A stretch of DNA of 32,912 nt from CANDYO01 sp964627795 (GTDB lineage Bacteria; Pseudomonadota; Alphaproteobacteria; Rickettsiales; CANDYO01): NCBI GenBank assembly GCA_964627795.1, contig CAZVLF010000011.1:1-32912 (forward strand). The letters run 5' to 3'. The notes beneath the pieces are model-generated. The model saw nothing but the letters and a program-made list of their open reading frames with translations. It was not told the DNA's origin and searched no databases. Both the position numbers and the translations under genes were made by a program. This document shows positions 1-7,776 of this stretch, one piece after another (the stretch's first letter is position 1; each line of letters opens with the position of its first letter).

Positions 1-5
1 ACTTC

Positions 6-30
6 TTAAGGATCTAAAATCTATCCTTAA
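6..30. terminator. Hairpin near the left edge, possible terminator
   Basis: TTAAGGAT at 6-13 pairs perfectly with ATCCTTAA at 23-30 around a 9-base loop, and an A/T-rich stretch with GAATTTTATT follows. It may end a gene lying left of the window. The short AT-rich stem makes this uncertain. Confidence 0.3.
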
Positions 31-41
31 AGAATTTTATT

Positions 42-54
42 AGGTGCCAGCCCC
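42..54 (+). repeat. REP-like 13-mer, left copy of an inverted pair
   Basis: AGGTGCCAGCCCC at 42-54 matches, with one mismatch, the reverse complement of the 13-mer at 32858-32870 (AGGTGTCAGCCCC on the minus strand). GC-rich GGTGYCAGCCCC words stand out in this AT-rich sequence. They resemble small intergenic palindromic repeats, but no transposase is in the window. Confidence 0.4.
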
Positions 55-176
55 ATTAAATTTATAATTTTTTAAATTTAGCTTGAATTATTAATGTTTT
101 TTAGTAATCTTGGATACAATAGATAAATACTTTTATTTATTAGAAAAGTTAACACTTTAAATATAAAGAGGTATCT

Positions 177-587
177 ATGGAACATAACGTACCTAAAGCT
201 CCAGAAGGTTATTCGCCAAGCGAAAATGAACCATATATGAACCCTATAATGCTCGCTTATTTTGAAAATAAACTTCTTTTTTGGAAAGAGAAGTTATTAG
301 AAGAATCCTCAAATACCAAACAATTTTTAGAAAAAAGCACTGAAAGAACCGCCGATTTTACTGATGAAGGAATCATTGAAGAGTCTCGTGAAACTGAATA
401 TTCAATATCTCAGCGTAATTTAGATTTAATGAAACAAATAGATAATTCAATCGAAAGAATCAACAATGGAGATTATGGCTATTGTGAAGAAACTGGCCAG
501 GAAATTGGAGTAAAAAGACTTAATGCATGGCCCGTTGCTAACTTAACAGCTGAAGTCCAAGCTAAAAAAGAAAAATTAGGACAGTAA
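177..587 (+). CDS. dksA: DksA/TraR-family RNA polymerase-binding transcription factor
   Basis: DksA binds the RNA polymerase secondary channel and, with ppGpp, adjusts transcription during the stringent response. The 136 residues show the usual layout: a central helical coiled-coil hairpin (about 25-95) with acidic residues at its tip, then the C-terminal globular segment starting GDYGYCEETGQEIG. Only the first of the four canonical zinc cysteines remains; the others are replaced (CEETG, then NLTAEV). Single-cysteine DksA is common in alphaproteobacteria, so this is not a sign of decay. The ATG has a good Shine-Dalgarno, AAAGAGG at 165-171, five bases upstream. The gene stands alone, with a long gene-poor stretch after it. 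Confidence 0.93.
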   Translation: MEHNVPKAPEGYSPSENEPYMNPIMLAYFENKLLFWKEKLLEESSNTKQFLEKSTERTADFTDEGIIEESRETEYSISQRNLDLMKQIDNSIERINNGDYGYCEETGQEIGVKRLNAWPVANLTAEVQAKKEKLGQ

Positions 588-1079
588 ATTCTATTTTAAA
601 GAACTAAATATTTTTAAACATAATTGATTCATAAATATATCAACATTTTAGATGTTTAAAAATTATATTGGATACTTCACTTTGTTTAAAAATAACACTT
701 TTGAAGTGTCCTTATCTAAAGCTAGAAATATTAAGGTTATTAAAGTGCAACCTATTATTTTGTAAAGGATCCAAAAAGATATAAACAACAAGAAAGTATT
801 CTAATAGAGTATTTTAGCTTGGTAATATGCTGAATGTATAATTAAAAACAAACAATATTAGATTTTATAATTCTTTGCTGTTTGCTAGTATTAAGGAAAG
901 GACAGTGGGATTTATATATAAAAAAAGTAAATATTTCTTTTTTATATTAGGCTCACTATTTATCTATTATAATTAAATAAATAATATTATTAACATTAAA
1001 ACAATTATTCTTAGCATAATTTAAACTTATAACCCCTTATCAAAAAAGCTTCAAATAGATCTAATTTCTTATCAAATAT
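588..1079. other. 492-base stretch without a convincing gene
   Basis: No conserved protein or RNA gene is recognisable here. A 37-codon frame at 652-765 has no Shine-Dalgarno and no recognisable motif. Two inverted repeats stand out. GGATACTTCA (670-679) faces TGAAGTGTCC (702-711) with one mismatch. An A/T-rich stem joins about 915-927 to 937-949. The stretch may be the remains of a lost gene or a degraded repeat, and would also carry the 3' ends of dksA and pcm transcripts. Confidence 0.5.
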
Positions 1080-1748
1080 TCATTTTTCATGCACCATGGG
1101 CACAAATCTTACAGGAATCAGAATTTTTTCTGTTATCACATCTTCATGTTTTGTAATAAGCCTAAGTTCTTGATGCAGTCCCTTACCAACAGGGGCAATT
1201 AATCTTCCTCCTGTTTTTAATTGGTCAATTAAATTTTGAGGAATTTTTTCAACATAAGCTGTCATTAATATAGCATCAAAAGGAGCTTGTTCTTGCCAAC
1301 CAACATATCCATTCCCTTCCCTTATATAAGCATTGTTATAATTTAATGCTCTTAATCTCTCAGCGGCATTATAAGCTAACTCTTTTATAATTTCTATGCT
1401 GTATACTTCTTTACAAATTTTTGACAATATGGCCGCCTGATAACCACACCCCGTGCCAATTTCTAATACTTTATCGCTTTTATTAAGCTGAGCTGCTTGA
1501 GTCATAAAAGCCACTATGTAAGGTTGAGATATGGTTTGTCCATAACCTATAGGTAATGGACTATCCACATAAGAATAAGTAGCAAGTTCAATAGGCACAA
1601 ATAATTCTCTTGGAACCAAAGACATTGCTTTTAGCACTTCAAGCTCATATATATTGCGAGCTTTAAGTTGTTTAATAATCATATCTTCTTTAGTAGCTAT
1701 TGAACTATCTTGATTATGAATTAAACCTAAAATACTATCCCAGCACAT
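1080..1748 (-). CDS. pcm: Protein-L-isoaspartate O-methyltransferase
   Basis: Pcm uses S-adenosylmethionine to methylate L-isoaspartyl residues in aged proteins, starting their repair in the cytoplasm. The 222-residue product carries the family core: PRELFVP, then GYGQTISQPYIVAFMTQ, then the glycine-rich SAM-binding loop VLEIGTGCGYQAAIL at about residues 95-109, then FDAILMTA and the GGRLIAPVG strand. The start at 1748 is supported by a perfect AAGGAGG nine bases upstream, lying inside the end of the preceding gene. The two genes overlap by 14 bases, so they are co-transcribed and probably translationally linked. Confidence 0.95.
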   Translation of the reverse strand: MCWDSILGLIHNQDSSIATKEDMIIKQLKARNIYELEVLKAMSLVPRELFVPIELATYSYVDSPLPIGYGQTISQPYIVAFMTQAAQLNKSDKVLEIGTGCGYQAAILSKICKEVYSIEIIKELAYNAAERLRALNYNNAYIREGNGYVGWQEQAPFDAILMTAYVEKIPQNLIDQLKTGGRLIAPVGKGLHQELRLITKHEDVITEKILIPVRFVPMVHEK

Positions 1749-2178
1749 GCTTTAAAACCTCCTTTTCTTCTACATGAACTAAGTCTTTGTTCATTTCCTC
1801 TATAACCATAGAAAGTATGTTTTTATCTAAATTTTTCCTTAGTTCACCCAAGATTTCTGGAGAAGCAATTAAAATTAAATTAGTATATTCATCCATATTT
1901 GATTTTTGATACAAAAATTCACATATATCATGCACAAATTTAAGTTTTTCTTTATGTTGGGGCTCAGTTCTAGGTTCTATTCCATGTCGTGCGAACAAAG
2001 AAGATTCATGATTTCTTCCAGGCCTCACCTCACCTAAATTTATATTATGTAAACGAACTGCAGAGGAACTAATATTATTTTTTAAATGAAGTCTTTTTTC
2101 CTTAACATTTATAGAGAAAATTTTGCATTCTGAGCCATTTGCTATTACTATACCTGTATGATTATTTATTTTTACCAT
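1735..2178 (-). CDS. Host-attachment family protein (PF10116-like)
   Basis: The 147-residue product fits the small family named after a protein needed for bacterial attachment to host cells. Visible family features are the central RPGRNHESSLFARHGIEPRTEP block, then the KEKLKFVHDICEFL helix, the NLILIASPEILGELRKNL strand-helix, and the C-terminal MNKDLVHVEEKEV. There is no signal peptide, so a cytoplasmic place is likely and the family name may mislead. The start is ATG at 2178. A GTG six bases further upstream in frame lies inside the Shine-Dalgarno itself (AAGGAGG, 2190-2184), which is ideally placed for 2178. It leads a two-gene unit with pcm. The molecular function is unknown. Confidence 0.85.
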   Translation of the reverse strand: MVKINNHTGIVIANGSECKIFSINVKEKRLHLKNNISSSAVRLHNINLGEVRPGRNHESSLFARHGIEPRTEPQHKEKLKFVHDICEFLYQKSNMDEYTNLILIASPEILGELRKNLDKNILSMVIEEMNKDLVHVEEKEVLKHVLG

Positions 2179-2320
2179 AATCACCTCCTTATATTTTTTA
2201 GCAATATTACTATAAAAATAGTTTTAGAAAATTAACAATTGTCAAACTAAGCACTAATTTTCAAATGTAAAAGCTAATTGAATTTAAAATATTTTTTAAC
2301 CGAAATTAACCAATTATTTA

Positions 2321-2349
2321 TTGACTTATTAATTTTTTAATTTTATAAA
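2321..2349 (+). promoter_or_regulatory. Sigma-70-type promoter of the glycosyltransferase-protease gene
   Basis: The -35 TTGACT (2321-2326) and -10 TATAAA (2344-2349) are separated by 17 bases. Transcription would begin near 2355-2357, just downstream of an in-frame ATG at 2351. That favours ATG 2384 as the real start, preceded by AAGG at 2375-2378. Confidence 0.55.
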
Positions 2350-2383
2350 TATGTATGTTTTTTTAATTTACACTAAGGTTCCA

Positions 2384-4570
2384 ATGTCAAAAAATAAGAA
2401 TTCAAATAAACCAATATTTCGCGTTCCTCTCAATAAAGTATTTAAAATTTGGTATAGCAACAATGAAAATATATTTTTACCTGAAGTTAATATTGCAAGG
2501 CTGATTGAATTAAGGTTAAAGAATCCTAATCTTCACATAACTCTTATTTATTCAAGCACCCTTTTAAACGCAGATACACTAAAAGCATTAAAAGAATTCT
2601 GTCATAATTTTAATATTAATCCAGTTTCAATTGAAAAAATTATGGCAAAAGACAGAGAAGGAATTGATGAAGTAGAAAAAAACTTAAATAAGTTAATATC
2701 TCTAGAGATAAGAAGTTTTAAAGACAATCAAGGAGGATCTGCAGGAGCAGCTTCTGATTTAACCAGAATTAAAAAACCAATATTAACCGAATACGGAATT
2801 TACAGTGATTTTGATGTTGATCTAGTTTTAAATGGAAGAGAATATGTTGATATAGGAACAGAATTTCTTTTTGATATTATCTCATTTAATTCGCAAAATC
2901 TTAATGATGTAGAGGCAAATAATAATATTATTGCTTTAACATATGATCAAAATGGAAGCCTTAAGAAAGAGTCGTTAACCTTCCTTAGTGAACTTCAACA
3001 AATAACTCTAAATAATATGTTGAGAACTAAATCTGTAGCTAAAAATTTAAAGAAATTATATTTAAAAAAATCTATTATGCCATTTATAGAAGAAAGTCAA
3101 ATCTTTATTAATTATTTATATCGTGGCGAACCAAAGATGACCAACTACATAATGGTAAATCTTTTTAGAGAATATATTAAAAGAACTGAAGAAAAAGATC
3201 TTTCCTGGTATAATTTTAGAATATTTCTTGAATCACTTAAAGACGAAGAAATTATTTTATCTTTATATGAAGTCGCCAGTAAAACTCAGGGAATTAATTT
3301 TAGTTTATCAACTTTTAAAAATTACGTTGTAAGAGGGCAAAGGCAATATATAAATAAAGAAAGCCCAGAAGATATTTTAAGTGAATTATGTAGGAGTGTA
3401 ATTTTAGATCTTTTAACTGACTCAATAGTGTTAGTAACAGGTCCTCAAAATATTCATAGAATGCGAAACATAAAAAGATTTTCTCATGATGCAGAAGAAA
3501 AACTATATTTAGCCCTTAATGAAATTGCAATAAGAGATGATAATGACTTATCATATTTGCACACCAGCAATGTAGAATCAGTTTTAGAAAGAAAAGCTAA
3601 ACTTAATGCCAGTAAAATTGAAAAAGCTAAATTTATATTAGATGTATCAACAAAAGCTTTAAAAGAAATTTCTTCAAGTCCTGTTTCTAATACTGAAGAA
3701 AATAACTTTTATAAATCAGCGTTAAAATATATTTTTTCTATTATAGGAAACTCAAACATTTCACAATCAATTGATGATAGCTGGTATAGCGCTGAACAAG
3801 TAGAAAATCTACTTAATTATTTTGCATTAAATACGGCTGGAGTTAGAAATGTGTTTATCCCATCTCATAACCAATTAGAGCATGAAGTAACGCTTGAAAA
3901 TATTTACCTAGCGTTAGAAAGAGTAAAAAATGGAGAAGTAGCTTTAATTCCATTAAATGTTAATAATAATCACTGGGTTGGCATGACTATAAGGCTTGTA
4001 AATGACCTATATGAAATAGTTTACCTTGACCCTTATGGTAATGCACTAAGTAATTATGATAGTAATTCAATTATAAAAAGCTTTCTTGATATAATGTTAG
4101 ACGGAAATTATGAGCTTATTCAAGTTACAGCAAGGCAGCAAGAAAATGGTCATGATTGCGGTCCCATCACTGTTAATAATTTGCATAGAATTTTACAATA
4201 TATTACCATTCATCCAGAACAACCTTTAAATCAAGAAATATTAGAAACACAAATTCTAAATTTAAATATACAAGACACTGCTCAAGCCTTAAGAGAAGAA
4301 TATAATCTTATTTTAAACCCTGCAGTTCCTGAAAATATTTCAGATTCAACTGAAAATTCTATTGGAGAGCTAACTTTAAATTCTCTTGCAGTATCAAGTA
4401 ATTTAGGGAATACAAGTCAAGGTTTTACTACAATTCCAACTCATAACTCAACTGCAACAACCGATGGTTCTTCAGCAGAAGATAACTTATTAGTTGGACG
4501 AGTTTCTTTAGATAACTTATTAGTTGGAGGAGTTCCTTTTAGCGTTTTCTTACCAGATCAAACTAGCTAA
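2384..4570 (+). CDS. Putative effector: GT-A glycosyltransferase fused to Ulp1/C48 cysteine protease
   Basis: Numbering here is from the upstream ATG at 2351 (739 codons); the preferred start, codon 12 at 2384, follows from the promoter and AAGG site. The N-terminal third resembles the glucosyltransferase domain of large clostridial toxins and related DXD sugar transferases. It has IWYSNN near 33-38, AGAASDLTRI at 131-140 and the metal-binding DFDVD at 153-157. A helical middle of about 300 residues shows nothing recognisable. The C-terminal part matches Ulp1/SUMO-protease (C48) enzymes: His541 in NNNHWVG, Asp560 in YLDPYG, Gln597, and Cys603 in HDCGP, a complete His-Asp-Gln-Cys set. There is no signal peptide, which is compatible with type IV secretion. 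The likely role is host-protein glycosylation plus removal of ubiquitin-like modifiers; the substrates are unknown. Confidence 0.8.
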   Translation: MSKNKNSNKPIFRVPLNKVFKIWYSNNENIFLPEVNIARLIELRLKNPNLHITLIYSSTLLNADTLKALKEFCHNFNINPVSIEKIMAKDREGIDEVEKNLNKLISLEIRSFKDNQGGSAGAASDLTRIKKPILTEYGIYSDFDVDLVLNGREYVDIGTEFLFDIISFNSQNLNDVEANNNIIALTYDQNGSLKKESLTFLSELQQITLNNMLRTKSVAKNLKKLYLKKSIMPFIEESQIFINYLYRGEPKMTNYIMVNLFREYIKRTEEKDLSWYNFRIFLESLKDEEIILSLYEVASKTQGINFSLSTFKNYVVRGQRQYINKESPEDILSELCRSVILDLLTDSIVLVTGPQNIHRMRNIKRFSHDAEEKLYLALNEIAIRDDNDLSYLHTSNVESVLERKAKLNASKIEKAKFILDVSTKALKEISSSPVSNTEENNFYKSALKYIFSIIGNSNISQSIDDSWYSAEQVENLLNYFALNTAGVRNVFIPSHNQLEHEVTLENIYLALERVKNGEVALIPLNVNNNHWVGMTIRLVNDLYEIVYLDPYGNALSNYDSNSIIKSFLDIMLDGNYELIQVTARQQENGHDCGPITVNNLHRILQYITIHPEQPLNQEILETQILNLNIQDTAQALREEYNLILNPAVPENISDSTENSIGELTLNSLAVSSNLGNTSQGFTTIPTHNSTATTDGSSAEDNLLVGRVSLDNLLVGGVPFSVFLPDQTS
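4481..4540 (+). repeat. 30-base tandem duplication at the effector's C terminus
   Basis: Bases 4481-4510 are repeated at 4511-4540, with differences in the second half of the unit. The encoded ten-residue unit begins DNLLVG in both copies (DNLLVGRVSL, DNLLVGGVPF). It lies in the low-complexity Ser/Thr/Asn-rich tail after the protease domain, where a secretion signal would be expected. Confidence 0.75.
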
Positions 4571-4617
4571 TAAGATTAATTAATATCTTTAAATTAAAAG
4601 ATAATTTGGTTATTGAA

Positions 4618-4665
4618 TGCCAAATATAGCTTATAAAACTTAAGGTTATATTTGGCAAATTTTTC
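4618..4665 (+). terminator. Rho-independent terminator after the effector gene
   Basis: TGCCAAATATA (4618-4628) pairs perfectly over 11 bases with TATATTTGGCA (4647-4657). AATTTTTC follows directly. It sits 48 bases past the stop of the glycosyltransferase-protease gene and also separates it from the convergent minus-strand gene. Confidence 0.75.
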
Positions 4666-4670
4666 AAGAC

Positions 4671-5445
4671 CTAATAAAGATATATTAAAACTGGTATAAC
4701 ACCACTTATCTCAACAGGATTATTTTCTTCTAATCCGTATAATGCACATTTATCTTGTAATTCATAAGGGTTATCATAACTATTAACCAATCTACAATCT
4801 ACATTAACACCAATATTTCTAAACTCAGCTAATAATTCTATCTTATTAGTAGAAGCTTCTAACACTTCTGCTATATCAATTCCTTTTAATTTAGTTATAC
4901 CAGCATTACCTTCATTTAATATTGAAATAATTTCTAGCCTTTTATCAACGGAAGATTTTAGTATCTCTAATATATCAGACCGACCCAAAATAGAAAAATT
5001 TGAGTTAAATGAAGATTTAAGACTTTCTATATCTTGAAAAGAAAAATCTTTAATCAGCTTAATGATCAATTCGTTATTATCTAGTTTCTTTAAGCAAACG
5101 TGAAGCTTGAGAGTTTAAAGCAAATTCATTTTGACATAGAGCAAATTCACTATTATCAATATAAATATCAGTATAACTCCCTGCTTCAGCTACATATTCT
5201 TTAACAAGCCCTAACTTTCCAGCAAATGCTTCTTTTCCGTTTTCTATTTTGTCCATTGCTTTATCACCTATATACATATATAGATAAATATACCAAGCTG
5301 AAAAACTATCATAGACAAAACTAAATTTCATAGTTTCTAAGTGAACATATTTACTTTTACCTGACTCTAAAAAATATTTAAGAGTAGTAATTGCTGGTAA
5401 AGCTAGTGGTACAGTTAAAAAATAAGAAGTAAGTTGTGGCGTCAT
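4671..5445 (-). pseudogene. Orphan gene split by an apparent frameshift
   Basis: I do not recognise this gene. The upstream part (5445 to stop TAA at 5079-5077, 122 codons) begins with an ATG preceded by AGG and has a hydrophobic, aromatic-rich first half. The second part is open to 4671 in another frame. Its only possible start is a TTG at 5069 with no Shine-Dalgarno. Read backwards past that TTG, the second frame stays open across the first frame's stop, giving LKKLDNNELIIKLIKDF in place of LLKETR-stop. A single indel around 5080-5117 would join them into a product of about 255 residues. Lying between two host-interaction-type genes, it may be a decayed accessory gene. Programmed frameshifting or a sequence error are alternatives. 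Confidence 0.55.
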
Positions 5446-5654
5446 AATAACCTACGATATGTTTTAATTTTTCTTATCAATTGGAATCAATCATTAAGTA
5501 AATGCATATTAGCAAATCAAAAATCAAAAAAACAAAATTTTTATTTATAATTATCCATATTGGACAACGTTCTAGTATCATAAATCATGTAGATTTACAT
5601 CAATATTATTTTCACTATAATTAGCTAGCATATTTAAAATCTAATATATTTTTT

Positions 5655-6551
5655 ATGAAAGAAATTTTTAATCTACTTAATTTCATTTTTATTGGAATTT
5701 TAATAATCTTTCTTAGCTTCCCTATCGGATATTTTATTTTTGATAAAAAAAATAATTTGAATTATGAAATTCATAAAAATAACTCATATGAGGGTATTGG
5801 TACTTATCTTATAAATTTAGATAGGTCAAAAGAGCGCCTTAAACATGTTAAAAATAGTATTGAAAAATTAGGATTTGAAACACAGAGAATTTCAGCAGTT
5901 GATGGAGCAATCCTTAGCCAAGAAGAAATTAATAATAAAGTTGATATTAGTTCTTATCGAAATTTTTTAGGTCATTCTCCAAAGCTTGGCACAATAGGAT
6001 GTTCACTTAGCCACATTAAAGTTTGGGAAAATTTTTTAAAATCTCCATATAAATATGCCTTAGTGCTTGAGGATGATATTAGTTTTTCTCCAGAAAAACT
6101 ACGTTCAACTATTGATTATTTAACTAAAGATGATTCTTCATGGGATATAACTAGCTTTGAACTTTCTCATAGCGGGTTACCTTTAACTTTAAAAACCTTT
6201 CCTAATAACCAAAAATTAAGTGTATATTTAGCAGAAGTAACTCATACTGGAGCTTATATAATCAATAGAAAAGCTGCACAAAAATTACTAGAAAAATCTC
6301 TGCCTATAAAATTGCCTATAGATCATTATTTTACAAGAGCTTGGGAATTTGATCTTAAATTTACCGGGATAGAGAACCCGCGTATAGTAAAACAGACTTT
6401 TGAAAGCTCAGAGATCTCTAACACCAACAATTTTTCTCAAGAAAAATTAGGTTTTTTATCAAGAGTAGAAAAAGTACTATATAAATTCCAATCTAGCACA
6501 ATAAGATTTCTATATAATCTCAAAGTTTATATAGAAAATTTTAAGTTATAG
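5655..6551 (+). CDS. Membrane-anchored GT25-family glycosyltransferase
   Basis: GT25 enzymes (LgtB/LpsA type) transfer sugars, often galactose, to lipooligosaccharide cores or proteins. Residues about 8-29 form one hydrophobic segment that probably anchors the protein in the inner membrane. The catalytic domain starts with YLINLDRSKER (51-61), the family's opening strand. AVDG (81-84) and GCSLSH (115-120) follow, then the DXD-like acidic motif LEDD (138-141) and the THTGAYIINRKAA stretch. The length of 298 is a little over the usual 230-260 because of the anchor. It ends in a 6-base overlap with the convergent dehydratase gene. A role in LPS or surface glycan decoration is inferred; the acceptor is unknown. 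Confidence 0.85.
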   Translation: MKEIFNLLNFIFIGILIIFLSFPIGYFIFDKKNNLNYEIHKNNSYEGIGTYLINLDRSKERLKHVKNSIEKLGFETQRISAVDGAILSQEEINNKVDISSYRNFLGHSPKLGTIGCSLSHIKVWENFLKSPYKYALVLEDDISFSPEKLRSTIDYLTKDDSSWDITSFELSHSGLPLTLKTFPNNQKLSVYLAEVTHTGAYIINRKAAQKLLEKSLPIKLPIDHYFTRAWEFDLKFTGIENPRIVKQTFESSEISNTNNFSQEKLGFLSRVEKVLYKFQSSTIRFLYNLKVYIENFKL

Positions 6552-7538
6552 AGTTGGCATCTTCTCTAAAAAAGAATTTTCCCATATTTTTCGATAAGTT
6601 TCAGGATCAATATTTCCACCTGAAATTATAATCAATATCTTTTTTTTATGATTTCCTTCTTTGATATATTTATAAGCACCAGCCATACCTAATGCGCAGC
6701 TTGGTTCAACATTAACTTTAAGCAAATGAGTTAACCATTGAGTCCAATAGATAATTTCTTCTTCAGTTATTTCATAAAATCTGTCTAATTTCCTTATATA
6801 TTGAAAAGTTCGCTCAGATATTCCTAAAGTTCTTGTGCCATCTGCAATAGTAAGAGGAGTTTTCTCAAATCTTTTTATAATTCCTGTTTTATAAGACTCA
6901 GCTGCATCATTTGCCATTTGAGGCTCACAGCCAAAAACTTTAGCTATACCCGAAAATAAGCGTGAGGCAAGATAAGTTCCAGAGATCAACCCTCCACCAC
7001 CACATGGAGCAAAAACAGCATCAAATTCTCCTTCTTCTACCCAAGCTTCAAAAGCTGCTGTTCCCTGGCCTGCAATCACATCATCATGATCATAAGGAGG
7101 AAGTAAAAAAGAAGATTTAGCTTTTGCTAAAGCTAAATCTTCTGCTTCTTGCCTTTCTTTAGTAATAATAACCTCAGCACCGTAAGCTTTAGTTGCTGCA
7201 ATTTTTACTTGAGAGGCCATAGCAGGCACTATAATTGTGGCTTTAATTCCTAATTGTTTTGCAGCCCATGCAACTCCTTGCGCATGATTCCCGGAACTAT
7301 AAGCAACCACTTCTTTTGGCAATTCTCCTTTTTCTTTTAAATGAAGCAAGGTATTAAGTGCTCCTCTTGCTTTAAATGCGCCAATTTTTTGCAATCCTTC
7401 AAATTTAAAGAAAATATTTGAATGTAATTTTTCATTGAGTGTTTCACTTTGTAAAATGGGAGTTTTGTTTATGTATTTCTTTATTCTATTATAGGCTTTG
7501 GTTACCACATCAGTGGGCATAAAGTTTAATTCTTGCAT
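6546..7538 (-). CDS. Threonine dehydratase / serine racemase-type PLP enzyme
   Basis: This is a fold-type II pyridoxal-phosphate enzyme of the threonine ammonia-lyase (catabolic TdcB/IlvA catalytic domain) and serine racemase group. It would convert threonine to 2-oxobutyrate or serine to pyruvate, or interconvert serine enantiomers. The PLP lysine is Lys56 in KIGAFKARGA. The substrate loop SSGNHAQG is at 80-87, the phosphate-binding loop CGGGGLISG at 178-186, and the ring-nitrogen site lies in ISGGN near the C terminus. At 330 residues it has the single catalytic domain and no C-terminal ACT-like regulatory domain, so isoleucine-type feedback is unlikely. The ATG at 7538 follows GAGGA with six bases between. 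No branched-chain biosynthesis genes are nearby, so a catabolic or D-serine role is as likely as isoleucine supply. Confidence 0.88.
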   Translation of the reverse strand: MQELNFMPTDVVTKAYNRIKKYINKTPILQSETLNEKLHSNIFFKFEGLQKIGAFKARGALNTLLHLKEKGELPKEVVAYSSGNHAQGVAWAAKQLGIKATIIVPAMASQVKIAATKAYGAEVIITKERQEAEDLALAKAKSSFLLPPYDHDDVIAGQGTAAFEAWVEEGEFDAVFAPCGGGGLISGTYLASRLFSGIAKVFGCEPQMANDAAESYKTGIIKRFEKTPLTIADGTRTLGISERTFQYIRKLDRFYEITEEEIIYWTQWLTHLLKVNVEPSCALGMAGAYKYIKEGNHKKKILIIISGGNIDPETYRKIWENSFLEKMPTL

Positions 7539-7715
7539 TTAAAGTCCTCAAAAGATATTTAGCAAAGATTATAAGTAATTAGGCTGTAATGATAATATAG
7601 GCTATGACTCTTTAAAAACAATAATCTTTCTTAATGTGTACGTCTTTTTAATATACAATCTTTTGAAACATCAAACTAATTTATCTAAATAAATTTAATT
7701 ATTTCTTATTTTGAA

Positions 7716-7743
7716 TTGACTTTTTATTAATTTATTATATATT
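7716..7743 (+). promoter_or_regulatory. Sigma-70-type promoter of the ankyrin-ART gene
   Basis: The -35 TTGACT (7716-7721) and -10 TATATT (7738-7743) are separated by 16 bases. Each box matches consensus at five of six positions. The leader to ATG 7777 would be about 27 bases and has no Shine-Dalgarno. The layout resembles the promoter at 2321-2349. Confidence 0.5.
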
Positions 7744-7776
7744 TTTTAATACATTAATAAATATACAGTACATAAA

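Noticed and set aside
2179..2184. GTG 2184 as start of the host-attachment family gene
   Set aside because: This GTG overlaps the perfect AAGGAGG, which fits ATG 2178.
2351..2383. ATG 2351 as start of the glycosyltransferase-protease gene
   Set aside because: It has no Shine-Dalgarno and lies upstream of the predicted transcription start; ATG 2384 has AAGG at a good distance.
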